NCBI RefSeq assembly: GCF_020179405.1
Contig: NZ_JAICBZ010000043.1
Location: forward strand, 1-34,676
Direction of reading: 5' to 3'
DNA from: Xinfangfangia pollutisoli
Lineage (GTDB): Bacteria > Pseudomonadota > Alphaproteobacteria > Rhodobacterales > Rhodobacteraceae
DNA length: 34,676 bases
The position numbers were made by a program, and so were the translations under genes. This document shows, piece by piece, positions 18,174-26,613 of the stretch. The notes beneath the pieces were generated by a model. That model was given only the letters and a program-made list of their open reading frames with translations. It ran no database searches and was not told the DNA's origin. Position 1 is the stretch's first letter. Each line of letters starts with the position of its first letter.

Positions 18174-18776
18174 TCAGGCCTGGGACGCGCATTCGGCATG
18201 GGCGGGGCAATGGGTCATGTGGTCGTTGACCATGCCCACGGCCTGCATGAAGGCATAGGTGATGGTCGGGCCGCAGAACTTGAAGCCATGCGCCTTCAGG
18301 GCCTTGGCCATCGCCTCGCTTTCCGGGGTCTTGGTCGGCACTTCGGCCATGCTGGCAAAGCGGTTCTGCACCGGCGCGCCGCCGACGAAAGACCACAGGA
18401 AGGGCGAAAAGCCTTGTTCGGCCTCGATCTTCAGATAGGCGCGGGCCGAGGCGATCGTGCCCTCGATCTTGCCGCGATGGCGGATGATGCCGGGATCGGC
18501 CAGAAGGCGCTGGACGTGATCCTCGCCCCAGGTGGCGATCTGTTCGGGGTGGAAGCCCTGGAAGGCCGCGCGGAAATTCTCGCGCTTGCGCAGGATGGTG
18601 ATCCAGCTGAGTCCGGCCTGGAACCCGTCGAGGATGAGCTTTTCCCACAGCGCGCGCGGGTCGCGTTCGGGCCTGCCCCAATCGGTATCGTGATAGGCGA
18701 CATAAAGCGGGTCGGTGCCGCACCAGGTGCAGCGCCTTGCCGGGGCCGGGGCGTCGGTCATCGGGGTCTGGGTCAT
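18174..18776 (-). CDS. tag: DNA-3-methyladenine glycosylase I
   Basis: 200-residue base-excision enzyme that removes 3-methyladenine from alkylated DNA. The family pattern is clear: RCTWCGTDPLYVAYHDTDWG (Cys16 and His29 as zinc ligands), the recognition glutamate in LWEKLILDGFQAGLSW (about residue 45), ILRKRENFRAAF, and the C-terminal zinc ligands in MTHCPAHAEC (His and Cys near 185-189). I start it at the ATG at 18776, preceded by GAGAG, rather than at a TTG 24 bases upstream. It diverges from the EAL gene. The next gene downstream (thioredoxin-TPR) has its own likely promoter after an 85-base gap. Confidence 0.94.
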   Translation of the reverse strand: MTQTPMTDAPAPARRCTWCGTDPLYVAYHDTDWGRPERDPRALWEKLILDGFQAGLSWITILRKRENFRAAFQGFHPEQIATWGEDHVQRLLADPGIIRHRGKIEGTIASARAYLKIEAEQGFSPFLWSFVGGAPVQNRFASMAEVPTKTPESEAMAKALKAHGFKFCGPTITYAFMQAVGMVNDHMTHCPAHAECASQA

Positions 18777-18904
18777 CGGTCTCTCGGCAAAATCGGGCAA
18801 ATTCGACGCGCCTGTCGCGTGTTCAGCCGGGTTTTACCTTTGCCGGCCTATGCTGTCACCCGCAGCGATGGGGATGGGGTCAGGGCGGCAGTGGGACAGG
18901 TGGC

Positions 18905-19753
18905 ATGAGCTTTCTGCGCGGGCCGGCGCGGCCCAGGTTCGAGATCGGCGCCGATGCGCCATCGCCGCTGGATGTCGCGGTCTATTCCGCCGACCGCGAG
19001 ACGCTGGCCATGGTGCGCGCGGCGCTGGGATTGCGGCGGATGCGGCTGGCCTTCCAGCCGGCGGTCTATGCCGCCGATCCCTCGATCATCGGCTTTTACG
19101 AGGGCTATATCCGCATTCTCGACCCCGAGGACCGGGTGATCCCCGCCCGCGCCTTCATGGCGGTGGCCGAAACCCAGGAACTGGGGCGCGAAATCGACGT
19201 GGCGGCGCTGCAGCTGGGGCTGATGGCGCTGCAACGCCATCCGGGTCTGCGGGTGGCGGTGAACCTGTCGGCGCGCTCGGTCGGCTACAAGCCCTGGACC
19301 GACCTGCTGGCCCAGGCGCTGGCCAGCCATCCGGGCATCGGCAAGGGGCTGATTCTTGAGATCGGCGAGGAAAGCGCCATGCAGATGCCCGATGTTCTGA
19401 TGCCCTTCATGGCGGATATGCGAAAGGCGCATATCGCCGTGACGCTGGACGATTTCGGCGCCGGCGTCACCTCGCTGTCGCTGCTGCAGGCCCTGCGGTT
19501 CGACATCGCCAAGCTGGACGGCCGGTTCACCCGCGGCATCGACCGCGATCCGACCCATCGCCCGCTGGTCCGTGCCGCGATTGCGATGGCCAAGGAATTC
19601 AACATGTTCCTGGTCGCCGAGGCGGTTGAAACCACGGGCGAGGCAACCTGGCTGCGCGATCAGGGCGTGGGTTGCCTGCAGGGCTATCTGTTCGGCGCGC
19701 CCGAGATGGCGCCCGACTTCTCGCGCTTCCGCCGCGGCCGCTCGGCCGGCTAG
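18905..19753 (+). CDS. EAL-domain protein (predicted cyclic-di-GMP phosphodiesterase)
   Basis: 282 residues, almost entirely one EAL domain, with no GGDEF, sensor or membrane segment visible. The name-giving motif is altered: E-G-Y-I-R replaces E-A-L-x-R. The other catalytic and metal-binding positions look present: N in [11 protein letters not shown] in [11 protein letters not shown] in [12 protein letters not shown] in IAKLDGRF, E in AEAVET and Q in CLQGYLFG. Activity is therefore plausible but not certain; it may instead bind cyclic di-GMP. The ATG at 18905 follows AGGTGG. Divergent from tag. Phosphodiesterases of this type usually control motility or biofilm formation; nothing adjacent points to a specific pathway. 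Confidence 0.85.
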   Translation: MSFLRGPARPRFEIGADAPSPLDVAVYSADRETLAMVRAALGLRRMRLAFQPAVYAADPSIIGFYEGYIRILDPEDRVIPARAFMAVAETQELGREIDVAALQLGLMALQRHPGLRVAVNLSARSVGYKPWTDLLAQALASHPGIGKGLILEIGEESAMQMPDVLMPFMADMRKAHIAVTLDDFGAGVTSLSLLQALRFDIAKLDGRFTRGIDRDPTHRPLVRAAIAMAKEFNMFLVAEAVETTGEATWLRDQGVGCLQGYLFGAPEMAPDFSRFRRGRSAG

Positions 19754-19814
19754 ACGGCGGGCAGGGGCGGCGCCTCTCTGCCGCCTTGCGGCTTTCTGCG
19801 ATGCATCTGACCTG

Positions 19815-19852
19815 TGTCAATTCGCTTGCGCGCGTAACTTGCGATTGTGACA
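19815..19852 (+). promoter_or_regulatory. imperfect inverted repeat upstream of phaA
   Basis: TGTCAATTCGC (19815-19825) and GCGATTGTGACA (19841-19852) form an imperfect palindrome around an AT-poor centre, about 54 bases before the phaA start. The centre contains ATTC-GC-TTGCGCG, also seen with a slightly different spacing in the phaA-phaB spacer. A weak promoter (TTGCGA at 19839, TAAGGC at 19862) would begin inside the right arm. Operator candidate only. Confidence 0.3.
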
Positions 19853-19905
19853 GTGGGTCCGTAAGGCCAAGGCACGCAGGGCGCAGGCCCAAGGGAGAGG
19901 AACAG

Positions 19906-21081
19906 ATGACCAATGTTGTAATCGTGGCGGCGGGACGCACCGCCGTTGGCAGCTTCAACGGCTCTTTCGCCAATACGCCGGCGCATGATCTGGGCGCGGC
20001 CGTGATCGAAGGCCTGGTGGCCCGCGCGGGCATCGACAAGGCGGAAGTCGAAGAGACCATTCTGGGTCAGGTGCTGACCGCCGGTCAGGGCCAGAACCCG
20101 GCGCGTCAGGCCGCGATCAAGGCCGGTCTGGCGAAAGAGGCCTCGGCCTGGGGGCTGAACCAGGTCTGCGGCTCGGGCCTGCGGGCGGTGGCGCTGGGCG
20201 CGCAACATGTGACGCTGGGCGATGCCAAGATCGTGGTCGCGGGCGGCCAGGAAAGCATGTCGCTGTCGCCCCATGTCGCGCATCTGCGCGCGGGCCAGAA
20301 GATGGGCGATCTGAACTTCATCGATTCGATGATCAAGGACGGGCTGTGGGACGCGTTCAACGGCTATCACATGGGGATCACGGCGGAAAACGTCGCGAAC
20401 CAGTGGCAGATCAGCCGCGAGATGCAGGATGAATTCGCCGTGGCCAGCCAGAACAAGGCCGAAGCCGCGCAGAAGGCCGGCAAGTTCAAGGACGAGATCA
20501 TCCCCTTCACCGTGAAGACCCGCAAGGGCGACACCGTGGTGGATGCCGACGAATACATCCGCCATGGCGCCACGCTGGACGCGATGCAGAAGCTGCGCCC
20601 GGCCTTCACCAAGGACGGCTCGGTCACCGCGGCCAATGCCAGCGGCCTGAATGACGGCGCCGCGGGCGTGATCCTGATGACCGAGGATGAGGCTGCCCGT
20701 CGCGGGCTGAAGCCCTTGGCGCGGATCGCCAGCTATGCGACCGCGGGGCTTGATCCCTCGATCATGGGCGTGGGCCCGATCTTCGCCAGCCGCAAGGCGC
20801 TGGACAAGGCCGGCTGGAAGGTTGGCGATCTGGATCTGGTCGAGGCGAACGAGGCTTTCGCGGCGCAGGCCTGCGCGGTGAACAAGGATATGGGCTGGGA
20901 TCCGTCGATCGTGAACGTGAACGGCGGCGCCATCGCCATCGGCCACCCGATCGGCGCGTCGGGCGCGCGGATCCTGAACACGCTTCTGTTCGAAATGGGC
21001 CGCCGCGGCGCGAAGAAGGGCCTGGCGACGCTGTGCATCGGCGGCGGCATGGGCGTGGCCATGTGCCTGGAATCGGCCTGA
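19906..21081 (+). CDS. phaA: acetyl-CoA C-acetyltransferase (beta-ketothiolase)
   Basis: 391-residue biosynthetic thiolase that condenses two acetyl-CoA to acetoacetyl-CoA, the first step of polyhydroxybutyrate synthesis and of the ethylmalonyl-CoA pathway. The catalytic residues are all in place: Cys88 in [11 protein letters not shown], His347 in [12 protein letters not shown] and Cys377 in LCIGGGMG. The ATG at 19906 has GGGAGAGG five bases upstream. The in-frame extension before it is non-homologous. Codon use is strongly G/C-ending, which fits high expression. phaB follows after a 106-base spacer with a palindrome. Confidence 0.97.
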   Translation: MTNVVIVAAGRTAVGSFNGSFANTPAHDLGAAVIEGLVARAGIDKAEVEETILGQVLTAGQGQNPARQAAIKAGLAKEASAWGLNQVCGSGLRAVALGAQHVTLGDAKIVVAGGQESMSLSPHVAHLRAGQKMGDLNFIDSMIKDGLWDAFNGYHMGITAENVANQWQISREMQDEFAVASQNKAEAAQKAGKFKDEIIPFTVKTRKGDTVVDADEYIRHGATLDAMQKLRPAFTKDGSVTAANASGLNDGAAGVILMTEDEAARRGLKPLARIASYATAGLDPSIMGVGPIFASRKALDKAGWKVGDLDLVEANEAFAAQACAVNKDMGWDPSIVNVNGGAIAIGHPIGASGARILNTLLFEMGRRGAKKGLATLCIGGGMGVAMCLESA

Positions 21082-21103
21082 GTCTTTGCCTCTGAGGAGA
21101 GGG

Positions 21104-21136
21104 TGAAAATCCGGCGCGCAATATTCTTGCGCGTCG
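21104..21136 (+). promoter_or_regulatory. palindromic element in the phaA-phaB spacer
   Basis: TGAAAATC (21104-21111) leads into CGCGCAA (21115-21121), a 5-base loop TATTC and TTGCGCG (21127-21133), a perfect 7-bp palindrome that extends by a G-T and a G-C pair. A very similar string lies upstream of mcd. The right arm could serve as a -35 (TTGCGC, 17 bases, TAACAG at 21150). It could be an operator-promoter for phaB or an mRNA hairpin. Confidence 0.45.
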
Positions 21137-21187
21137 GGGCTTTGGTGGGTAACAGGATTTCAAAGGGTTTCCGAAGGAGGAGGAATC

Positions 21188-21913
21188 ATGGGACGGGTGG
21201 CACTTGTGACCGGGGGCTCGCGCGGGATCGGCGCGGCAATCTCGGTGGCGCTGAAGGCGGCGGGCTATTCGGTCGCCGCGAACTATGCCGGCAATGACGA
21301 AGCGGCGGCGGCCTTTACCAAGGAAACCGGCATCCCGACCTACAAATGGTCGGTGGCCGATTACGAGGCCTGTGCGGCGGGCATCAAGCAGGTCGAGGCC
21401 GATCTGGGCCCGGTCGACGTGCTGGTGAACAATGCCGGCATCACCCGCGATGCGATGTTCCACAAGATGACGCCGCAGCAGTGGAAAGAGGTGATGGATA
21501 CCAACCTCTCGGGCCTGTTCAACATGACCCATCCGCTGTGGTCGGGCATGCGGGATCGCAAATTCGGCCGGGTGATCAACATCTCGTCGATCAACGGCCA
21601 GAAGGGTCAGGCCGGCCAGGCGAATTACTCGGCGGCGAAGGCGGGCGATCTGGGCTTCACCAAGGCGCTGGCCCAGGAAGGCGCGCGGGCCGGCATCACG
21701 GTGAACGCGATCTGCCCGGGCTATATCGGCACGGAAATGGTGCGCGCCATCGACGAGAAGGTGCTGAACGAGCGGATCATCCCGCAGATCCCGGTGGGCC
21801 GTCTGGGCGAGCCGGCCGAGATCGCGCGCTGCGTGGTCTTCCTGGCGGCAGAGGATGCGGGCTTCATCACGGGCGCGACGATCAGCGCCAATGGCGGGCA
21901 GTTCTTCGTCTGA
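21188..21913 (+). CDS. phaB: acetoacetyl-CoA reductase
   Basis: 241-residue short-chain dehydrogenase that reduces acetoacetyl-CoA to (R)-3-hydroxybutyryl-CoA with NADPH, the second step of PHB synthesis and of the ethylmalonyl-CoA route. Motifs are TGGSRGIG at 8-15, NNAG at 81-84, catalytic Ser in NISSINGQ (133-134), Tyr147 and Lys151 in NYSAAKAG, and CPGYIGTEM. QKGQAGQANYSA is diagnostic of PhaB within the SDR family. The ribosome-binding site AGGAGGAGG (21175-21183) is the strongest in the window. No PHB synthase gene is in the window. A palindrome cluster follows the stop codon. Confidence 0.97.
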   Translation: MGRVALVTGGSRGIGAAISVALKAAGYSVAANYAGNDEAAAAFTKETGIPTYKWSVADYEACAAGIKQVEADLGPVDVLVNNAGITRDAMFHKMTPQQWKEVMDTNLSGLFNMTHPLWSGMRDRKFGRVINISSINGQKGQAGQANYSAAKAGDLGFTKALAQEGARAGITVNAICPGYIGTEMVRAIDEKVLNERIIPQIPVGRLGEPAEIARCVVFLAAEDAGFITGATISANGGQFFV

Positions 21914-21922
21914 CGCTTGCGT

Positions 21923-21987
21923 GCGGCGGGCCCCGGCCCGCCGCCGATTTCTGCACAGAAATCGGGCCGGAGTTTTGAAAACTCCGG
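21923..21987. repeat. three consecutive perfect palindromes after phaB
   Basis: GCGGCGGGCC/GGCCCGCCGC (21923-21944, 10 bp), GATTTCTG/CAGAAATC (21946-21963, 8 bp) and CCGGAGTTTT/AAAACTCCGG (21967-21987, 10 bp) follow each other with spacers of 1-3 bases. They occupy nearly all of the 87-base gap between two convergent genes. The third palindrome has an internal T4 and A4, so it can act on both strands. Probably a bidirectional terminator that has the form of a repetitive palindromic element. Confidence 0.75.
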
Positions 21988-22000
21988 CATCGCCCGCCGC

Positions 22001-23206
22001 CTAGGGCGCGGGCAGGTCGATCTCAACCCAGACCGGAAAATGCCGCGAGGCGGCGGCCAGGTCCGCGGCCAGCGGCGCCTCGGGCGGCAGGCGCAGCACG
22101 CCCGCGCCGCGCAGGCGCAACTCGGCCGAGGGCAGGATCAGCTCGACCCGCAAGCCGCCGGTCTGCGGAAAGACGGCGGTGTCCAGCGCCGGATCGCCCG
22201 ACTGGCCGGGATCGGCGGGCGCGAAACCGGCGGCGGGGCGGGGGTCTTGCAGATCGGGCCGGGCGAGAAGCGCGGCGATCGCGTCGCGCCGGCCGTCGCC
22301 ATCGGCGGGGTCCAGATTGGCGGTGCCCAGCAATACGAAGGGCGCAGGCGGCGGGGGCAGGGCGGGCAGCCTGCCGTCCAGCAGCGCAAGCCAGAAGGCC
22401 GTCTCGTCATGGTTGCGCCGGCCGTTGCGATCCTCGGGCCCGTCAAAGACCGGCGGCGTCGCATGCCAGGCCAGAAGATCCAGCCGCCCGCCGCCGGGCA
22501 GGATCAGCGGCAGATCCCAATGGCCGGTGCTGGACAGGCGCTGGATCGCCCGCGCATTGGCCGGCATGTCGGGCGCCAGCAGCGCGCCGGGCAGATCGGC
22601 CCAGAGAAAGCCCGAGAAATCGCGCGCTGCGGCCGTGTCGACGGCAAGCCGCGACAACAGCAGCATGCCGCCCTGGCCGTAAAACCGGCCCCAGCCCTGT
22701 GCGTCGCCCGGGCCGCCGGCGCGCCCGTCGCCGTCAAGATCCAGCCCGGTCTGCAGCCCGGCATTCGGCGGGAAGGCAAAGCGATGCGGATAGGGGGCGC
22801 CCGCGGCCGCCAGCGCCTGGGCCAGAAGCCCGGCCGCCACCAGATCATGGTCGTAATCAAAGCCGGTCAGCAGCAGCACATCGGCATCCAGCGCCACCAG
22901 CACCCGCACCACCGCCGTCACCTGCGCATCCTTGCCGCCGGCAATGTCGCGCGCCAGAAGCCCGGGGCCGGCACGGTCCAGCTCGACATTCCACAGCGCC
23001 AGTTTCAGCGGCTCGGCCGCGGCGCGCCCGGCCGAAGCCAGGCCAAGCGCCTGGGCCAGGATCAGCGCAAGACCAAGGGCACGCCCTAGGCCGTGGCAAG
23101 CCGCGACGCGGGGGCGGCCTTCGCCGCACGTTTCGAGCGGATCATCGCGGCGATCCGGCCCATGGCCACGCCGCGCATCAGCAGGCTTGCGGGAAGGAAG
23201 GCCCAT
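22001..23206 (-). CDS. secreted endonuclease/exonuclease/phosphatase (EEP)-family protein
   Basis: The conserved part begins after a signal sequence (GRALGLALILAQALGLASAG, cleavage near AAAEP). Visible EEP elements are LALWNVELD, ADVLLLTGFDYDHD, GGMLLLSRLAVD, a LLAWHATPPVFDG core strand, LLGTANLDPADGDGRRDAI, LRVELILPS and the closing SRHFPVWVEIDL (the SDH-like motif). The GDFN motif is degenerate (GTANLD), so catalysis is uncertain. The only usual start codon in frame that keeps the signal peptide is the ATG at 23206. It lies 121 bases inside the upstream gene and adds about 45 non-hydrophobic residues, so the true start may be a rare codon or the frame may hold an error. Target (DNA or phosphoester) unknown. 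Confidence 0.7.
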   Translation of the reverse strand: MGLPSRKPADARRGHGPDRRDDPLETCGEGRPRVAACHGLGRALGLALILAQALGLASAGRAAAEPLKLALWNVELDRAGPGLLARDIAGGKDAQVTAVVRVLVALDADVLLLTGFDYDHDLVAAGLLAQALAAAGAPYPHRFAFPPNAGLQTGLDLDGDGRAGGPGDAQGWGRFYGQGGMLLLSRLAVDTAAARDFSGFLWADLPGALLAPDMPANARAIQRLSSTGHWDLPLILPGGGRLDLLAWHATPPVFDGPEDRNGRRNHDETAFWLALLDGRLPALPPPPAPFVLLGTANLDPADGDGRRDAIAALLARPDLQDPRPAAGFAPADPGQSGDPALDTAVFPQTGGLRVELILPSAELRLRGAGVLRLPPEAPLAADLAAASRHFPVWVEIDLPAP

Positions 23207-23937
23207 GCTGCCATCGTCCAGATCAGCGTTTGCGGGGAAGTCAGCGTCAGCGGCTCGAACCCGACCGAGGCCAGGCTGACCACGGCGGGGATCAGGAAGG
23301 GCAAAAGAAAGCCCAGGGACAGGTTGGCCCTGGCGTCGCGTTCCAGCCGGTCGATCACGTCGCCGCCGCCGGTGGGCTCGAAGGTCGGCAGGTTCACCCA
23401 GACGTTGAAGGCATGGTGGCGCGCGGGCCAGCCCTTCAGCTTCAGCACCAGGACGAAGATCGCCAGCGTGAACAGCGACAGGATATAGGCCGTGCCCGCG
23501 GCCGTGCGGACCGCCAGCATCTGCGCGGCCGAAGCGCCATCGGCCATCATCAATTCGGCCAGGCGCACCGGTGAATAGGGGAAATCCATCGCCTCGCCCA
23601 GCAGCATGCCCACCGCCTCGAACAGGCGGTTCATCGGCGTCGGGTCATCTTTCGCCGCGACGATGGCCGACAGCGCGAAGACGATCAGGAACAGCATGAG
23701 AAAGCGGATGCGGTTGAAGGGCGGCGCATCGCGGAATTCGACCAGGCTTGGATAGGTGGCATTGTATTCGGCAAAGGTCAGGGCGCCGCCGAACAGGGCG
23801 ACAAGCGCGACCATCTGTTTGGTGTCGGCGCCAATGCCCGGCAGGATCACCGAAGGGGTGACGACCAGCATCATTACCAACAGGGCGCGCAGCAGCGCAC
23901 CGGCCATGCGAGAGACCACTGCCGTTACGTCCTCCAT
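23086..23937 (-). CDS. conserved integral membrane protein of unknown function
   Basis: 283 residues with about five or six hydrophobic segments: ALLVMMLVVTPSVILPG, MVALVALFGGALTF, FLMLFLIVFALSAIVAA, AYILSLFTLAIFVLVL, FLLPFLIPAVVSLA and TMAAWAFLPASLLM. A soluble loop carries NVWVNLPTFEPTGGGDV. I recognise no known transporter or enzyme family; it resembles hypothetical proteins I associate with Rhodobacteraceae. The ATG at 23937 is chosen because the membrane topology starts there. The frame stays open for 86 codons upstream, but that part crosses the leuD terminator and is not protein-like. No clear ribosome-binding site. The EEP gene follows and overlaps it, so they are probably co-expressed. 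Confidence 0.7.
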   Translation of the reverse strand: MEDVTAVVSRMAGALLRALLVMMLVVTPSVILPGIGADTKQMVALVALFGGALTFAEYNATYPSLVEFRDAPPFNRIRFLMLFLIVFALSAIVAAKDDPTPMNRLFEAVGMLLGEAMDFPYSPVRLAELMMADGASAAQMLAVRTAAGTAYILSLFTLAIFVLVLKLKGWPARHHAFNVWVNLPTFEPTGGGDVIDRLERDARANLSLGFLLPFLIPAVVSLASVGFEPLTLTSPQTLIWTMAAWAFLPASLLMRGVAMGRIAAMIRSKRAAKAAPASRLATA

Positions 23938-24123
23938 CTGGACGGACACGGTACGTCGCCGCGCCCTTGTTCCAAAGATGTCCCGCACATTGTGGCGGAT
24001 TGCCTCAATCTTGCCCAATTTGTGCCTTCTTTCGACCGCCGCCGCAATCCTTCGCCCATCGAAACACAAAAGCTGTGGCGCTTTCGAGGCAAAGGTGTTG
24101 CAGGATTGAAGCAAGCTGAACAG
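23938..24123. other. intergenic region upstream of the membrane-protein gene
   Basis: With the leuD terminator and its flank (24124-24237) this is a 300-base stretch without a gene. It holds the promoter candidate listed separately and is less GC-rich than its surroundings. I see no RNA gene in it. Confidence 0.5.
23989..24018 (-). promoter_or_regulatory. possible promoter of the membrane protein-EEP unit
   Basis: On the minus strand TTGGGC (24018-24013) and CACAAT (23994-23989) are 18 bases apart. The predicted leader is about 45 bases long. Confidence 0.3.
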
Positions 24124-24160
24124 AAAAAACGACCGCCGCGGGCCAATTGGTCGCGGCGGT
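24124..24160 (-). terminator. intrinsic terminator after leuD
   Basis: ACCGCCGCG (24132-24140) pairs with CGCGGCGGT (24152-24160), with a further CCAATTGG palindrome in the loop. On the minus strand the stem is followed, after two bases, by six T residues (A-run at 24124-24129). It lies 77 bases past the leuD stop and separates the leu operon from the membrane-protein gene. Confidence 0.8.
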
Positions 24161-24237
24161 ACAAGATGTTGTGGCGACTGGCTTTTCAGCCGCAAGGCCG
24201 CCTGCCGCGGGCCGGAAACCGGGCCAGGCCCGAGTCG

Positions 24238-24843
24238 TCAGGCCCAGGGATGCAGGCTGGCGTTCTTCTTTTCAAACGCGTCGATGGCCGAGGCCTTCTC
24301 CATCGTCAGGCCGATATCGTCCAGCCCGTTCAGCAGGCAGTGCTTCTTGAAGGCGTCGACTTCGAAGGCAAAGCTTTGCCCGTCCGAGGCGGTGACGGTC
24401 TGGTTTTCCAGATCGACGGTGATGCGGGCATTCTCGCCCTTTTCGGCATCCTTCATCAGGATCTCGACCGTCTCGGGCGGCAGCACGACCGGCAGGATGC
24501 CGTTCTTGAAGCAGTTGTTGTAGAAGATGTCGGCGAAGCTGGTCGAGATCACGCAGCGGATGCCGAAATCCAGAAGCGCCCAGGGCGCATGTTCGCGCGA
24601 CGAGCCGCAGCCGAAATTGTCGCCCGCGACCAGGATCTGCGCCTTGCGGTATTGCGGCTTGTTCAGCACGAAATCCGCGATCTCCTGGCCGTCCTGGGTG
24701 TAGCGCATCTCGTCGAAGAGATTGACCCCCAGGCCCGAGCGCTTGATCGTCTTCAGGAACTGCTTGGGGATGATCATGTCGGTGTCGATATTGACCAGCG
24801 GCATGGGCGCCGCGATCCCGGTCAGGGTGGTGAACTTGTCCAT
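24238..24843 (-). CDS. leuD: 3-isopropylmalate dehydratase small subunit
   Basis: 201-residue partner of LeuC that isomerises 2- to 3-isopropylmalate in leucine synthesis. The family is clear from [60 protein letters not shown] (the swivelling-domain substrate loop) and [18 protein letters not shown]. Only 4 bases separate it from the stop of the upstream glycosyltransferase-type gene, so it depends on that gene's mRNA and probably on translational coupling. A strong terminator follows. leuB is not in the window. Confidence 0.97.
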   Translation of the reverse strand: MDKFTTLTGIAAPMPLVNIDTDMIIPKQFLKTIKRSGLGVNLFDEMRYTQDGQEIADFVLNKPQYRKAQILVAGDNFGCGSSREHAPWALLDFGIRCVISTSFADIFYNNCFKNGILPVVLPPETVEILMKDAEKGENARITVDLENQTVTASDGQSFAFEVDAFKKHCLLNGLDDIGLTMEKASAIDAFEKKNASLHPWA

Positions 24844-24847
24844 GGTG

Positions 24848-26524
24848 TCAGCCCTTGGTCTTCGTGTTGCGTTTCAGGAACAGGGTTTCGTCGGTGCGGA
24901 TATGGCCCGCATAGCCGGCTTCGGTCAGCCGCGCGATCAGATCGCCGTCGCGTTCGGCGCTGCGGTCCAGCAGCAGCAGGTCGGGCCAATGGCCCGCCTT
25001 GCGCAGGGGATCAAGAACCGAGGCCAGGATCGCCGCCTCCTGGCCGGTCTTGCCGATCCGCATCAGGCTGAGGCCGAAGCCCTGCGGGCTTGCCATCTCA
25101 TCGGCCAGCGGATGCGGCGGCGCGTCGGCGTCGGCGTCTGCGGCGGGCAGGCCGGGCAGATAGGCGCGCAGCTCGATCGGGCGCAACCCGTTCCGTGCCA
25201 GGTTGCGCTGCAGACGGCGGCCGGCGGCCGGGTCGGGCTCGAAGGCGATGATCCGGGTGCCGGCGGCGGCGGTGGCGGCGATCTGCAGCGCCTGCAGGCC
25301 GGGCCCGGCGCCGATGTCATGCATCAACACCCTGCGGCCCTTCACCAGGCTGCGCAGCGCCTGCAGGTCGGCGGTCTGGAACGGTTCGCCCCGGGCGATG
25401 CGGCATTCGCCATAGCTAAGATCGGGCGCGACCCGCAGCGTCAGCCCGTCCCAGGTCACATCCGCCTCGAAGGCGCCGGTCTCGGGGTCGATGGCCAATG
25501 CGCCCAGGCGGTTGGGCCCGCCGAAGACCGCGGCGATCTTGTCGGCCAGCCACAGGTTGCAGCGCAACAGCGCGTCATGCTTGCGAAGGATGCGCTTGTC
25601 GGGCCCGTAGGTGCAGACCTTTTCCCAGAAGGCGCGCAGGCCGGCTTCGCCTTCGCCGTCCTTCAGGGCCTGCAGGGCGAAGAACAGATTGTCCTCTTCG
25701 CCGCTGCCGCGCTGGAACTTGGCGATATAGGCGCCCGAGGACAGGCGCCGCTCCAGATGGGCGCGCCAATGGTCCCAGTCGCCGCCGTGAAAATGCAAAA
25801 GCCGCGCCGCGCCGGTGTCTTCGGCCTGGGCGCGCTGCCCGTCCTGCATCGGGGCATGGATGCGCATCTCGATGCCGGAAAGGCCGGTGCGCACGAAATG
25901 CTTGCCGGCGGTATGGGACAGCATTCCCTGCGGGATCGCCTTGTAGAAGCGCCCATACAGTGCCTTGGCGGCGACGCGGCCCTTGCGCAGCCGCGGCAGG
26001 GCGCCGTGGAAATAGTGGTCGGGCCGGCCGTTCTCGGCGGCCTTGCGGTAATGCAGCGCCTCGAACGGGGCCAGGCGCAGCACGTCGCCCGAGACCCCGG
26101 CCAGCAGCGTGGACATGGGCAGGTCGGCCTGCACCATCTCGTCGGCATCGAGATGGATGATCCAGTCGGCCCGGGTCAGGCCATAGGCCTGCATCGCATT
26201 GGCCTTCTGCCGGCTTTCATGCGTGCCGGCCTTGCCCGAATGAACTGCCTTATGCGCCTCGGTGCAGCGCACCACCCGCACTTGCGGGATCGGCTCGACC
26301 AGGGCGATCGCGGGATCTTCGGGATCGTCGAAATAAAGCCAGATCTCGGAGGCGCCCAGAAAGACATGCTGGGCGACAAAGGCCTGTACCCGTTCGGGCG
26401 GCTCGCGCAGCGTGGTGACGGTGGCCCAGCTGGGCGCGGCCGCCGGAAGGGTCAGGGCGGCAGGCGCCGCCTTGACCGGAAAGTCTGACGCGTCATCGGA
26501 CCGCGCGGTCGCCAAGCCAGCCAT
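24848..26524 (-). CDS. two-domain protein: GT2-type glycosyltransferase and FkbM-like methyltransferase fold
   Basis: 558 residues. The N-terminal part (about 30-235) fits the 'Glyco_tranf_2_4' group: [34 protein letters not shown], and a DxD-type motif in [12 protein letters not shown] near residue 125. It continues with a [17 protein letters not shown] segment seen in that group. The C-terminal part (about 370-555) resembles FkbM-type SAM methyltransferases: [17 protein letters not shown] (motif I near 401), [22 protein letters not shown], and [18 protein letters not shown] near the end. Donor and acceptor unknown; a role in surface polysaccharide is likely for such proteins. It sits inside the leucine operon, between leuC (89-base gap) and leuD (4-base gap), on the same strand. 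Confidence 0.8.
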   Translation of the reverse strand: MAGLATARSDDASDFPVKAAPAALTLPAAAPSWATVTTLREPPERVQAFVAQHVFLGASEIWLYFDDPEDPAIALVEPIPQVRVVRCTEAHKAVHSGKAGTHESRQKANAMQAYGLTRADWIIHLDADEMVQADLPMSTLLAGVSGDVLRLAPFEALHYRKAAENGRPDHYFHGALPRLRKGRVAAKALYGRFYKAIPQGMLSHTAGKHFVRTGLSGIEMRIHAPMQDGQRAQAEDTGAARLLHFHGGDWDHWRAHLERRLSSGAYIAKFQRGSGEEDNLFFALQALKDGEGEAGLRAFWEKVCTYGPDKRILRKHDALLRCNLWLADKIAAVFGGPNRLGALAIDPETGAFEADVTWDGLTLRVAPDLSYGECRIARGEPFQTADLQALRSLVKGRRVLMHDIGAGPGLQALQIAATAAAGTRIIAFEPDPAAGRRLQRNLARNGLRPIELRAYLPGLPAADADADAPPHPLADEMASPQGFGLSLMRIGKTGQEAAILASVLDPLRKAGHWPDLLLLDRSAERDGDLIARLTEAGYAGHIRTDETLFLKRNTKTKG

Positions 26525-26547
26525 GCTTCACCCTTGCACCCAAACCC

Positions 26548-26565
26548 CAGGGTCCTGCGACCCTG
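26548..26565 (-). terminator. hairpin between leuC and the glycosyltransferase gene
   Basis: CAGGGTC, CTGC loop, GACCCTG: a perfect 7-bp stem followed on the minus strand by GGGTTTGGG. It may attenuate or protect the leuC 3' end but is not a strong terminator, since leuD further on must be expressed. Confidence 0.35.
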
Positions 26566-26613
26566 AGGCAGTGTCCGCCTGGAACCCTTTCGGGGCAAGG
26601 GCGAAGGCGTGGC

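Noticed and set aside
19672-19905. Longer N-terminus for phaA overlapping the EAL gene
   Set aside because: The in-frame extension reads through another gene's coding end; the strong ribosome-binding site at 19893-19900 and the thiolase N-terminus fix the start at 19906.
23938-24195. 86-codon extension of the membrane protein
   Set aside because: It crosses the T-tailed leuD terminator and is not protein-like; the membrane topology starts at the ATG at 23937.
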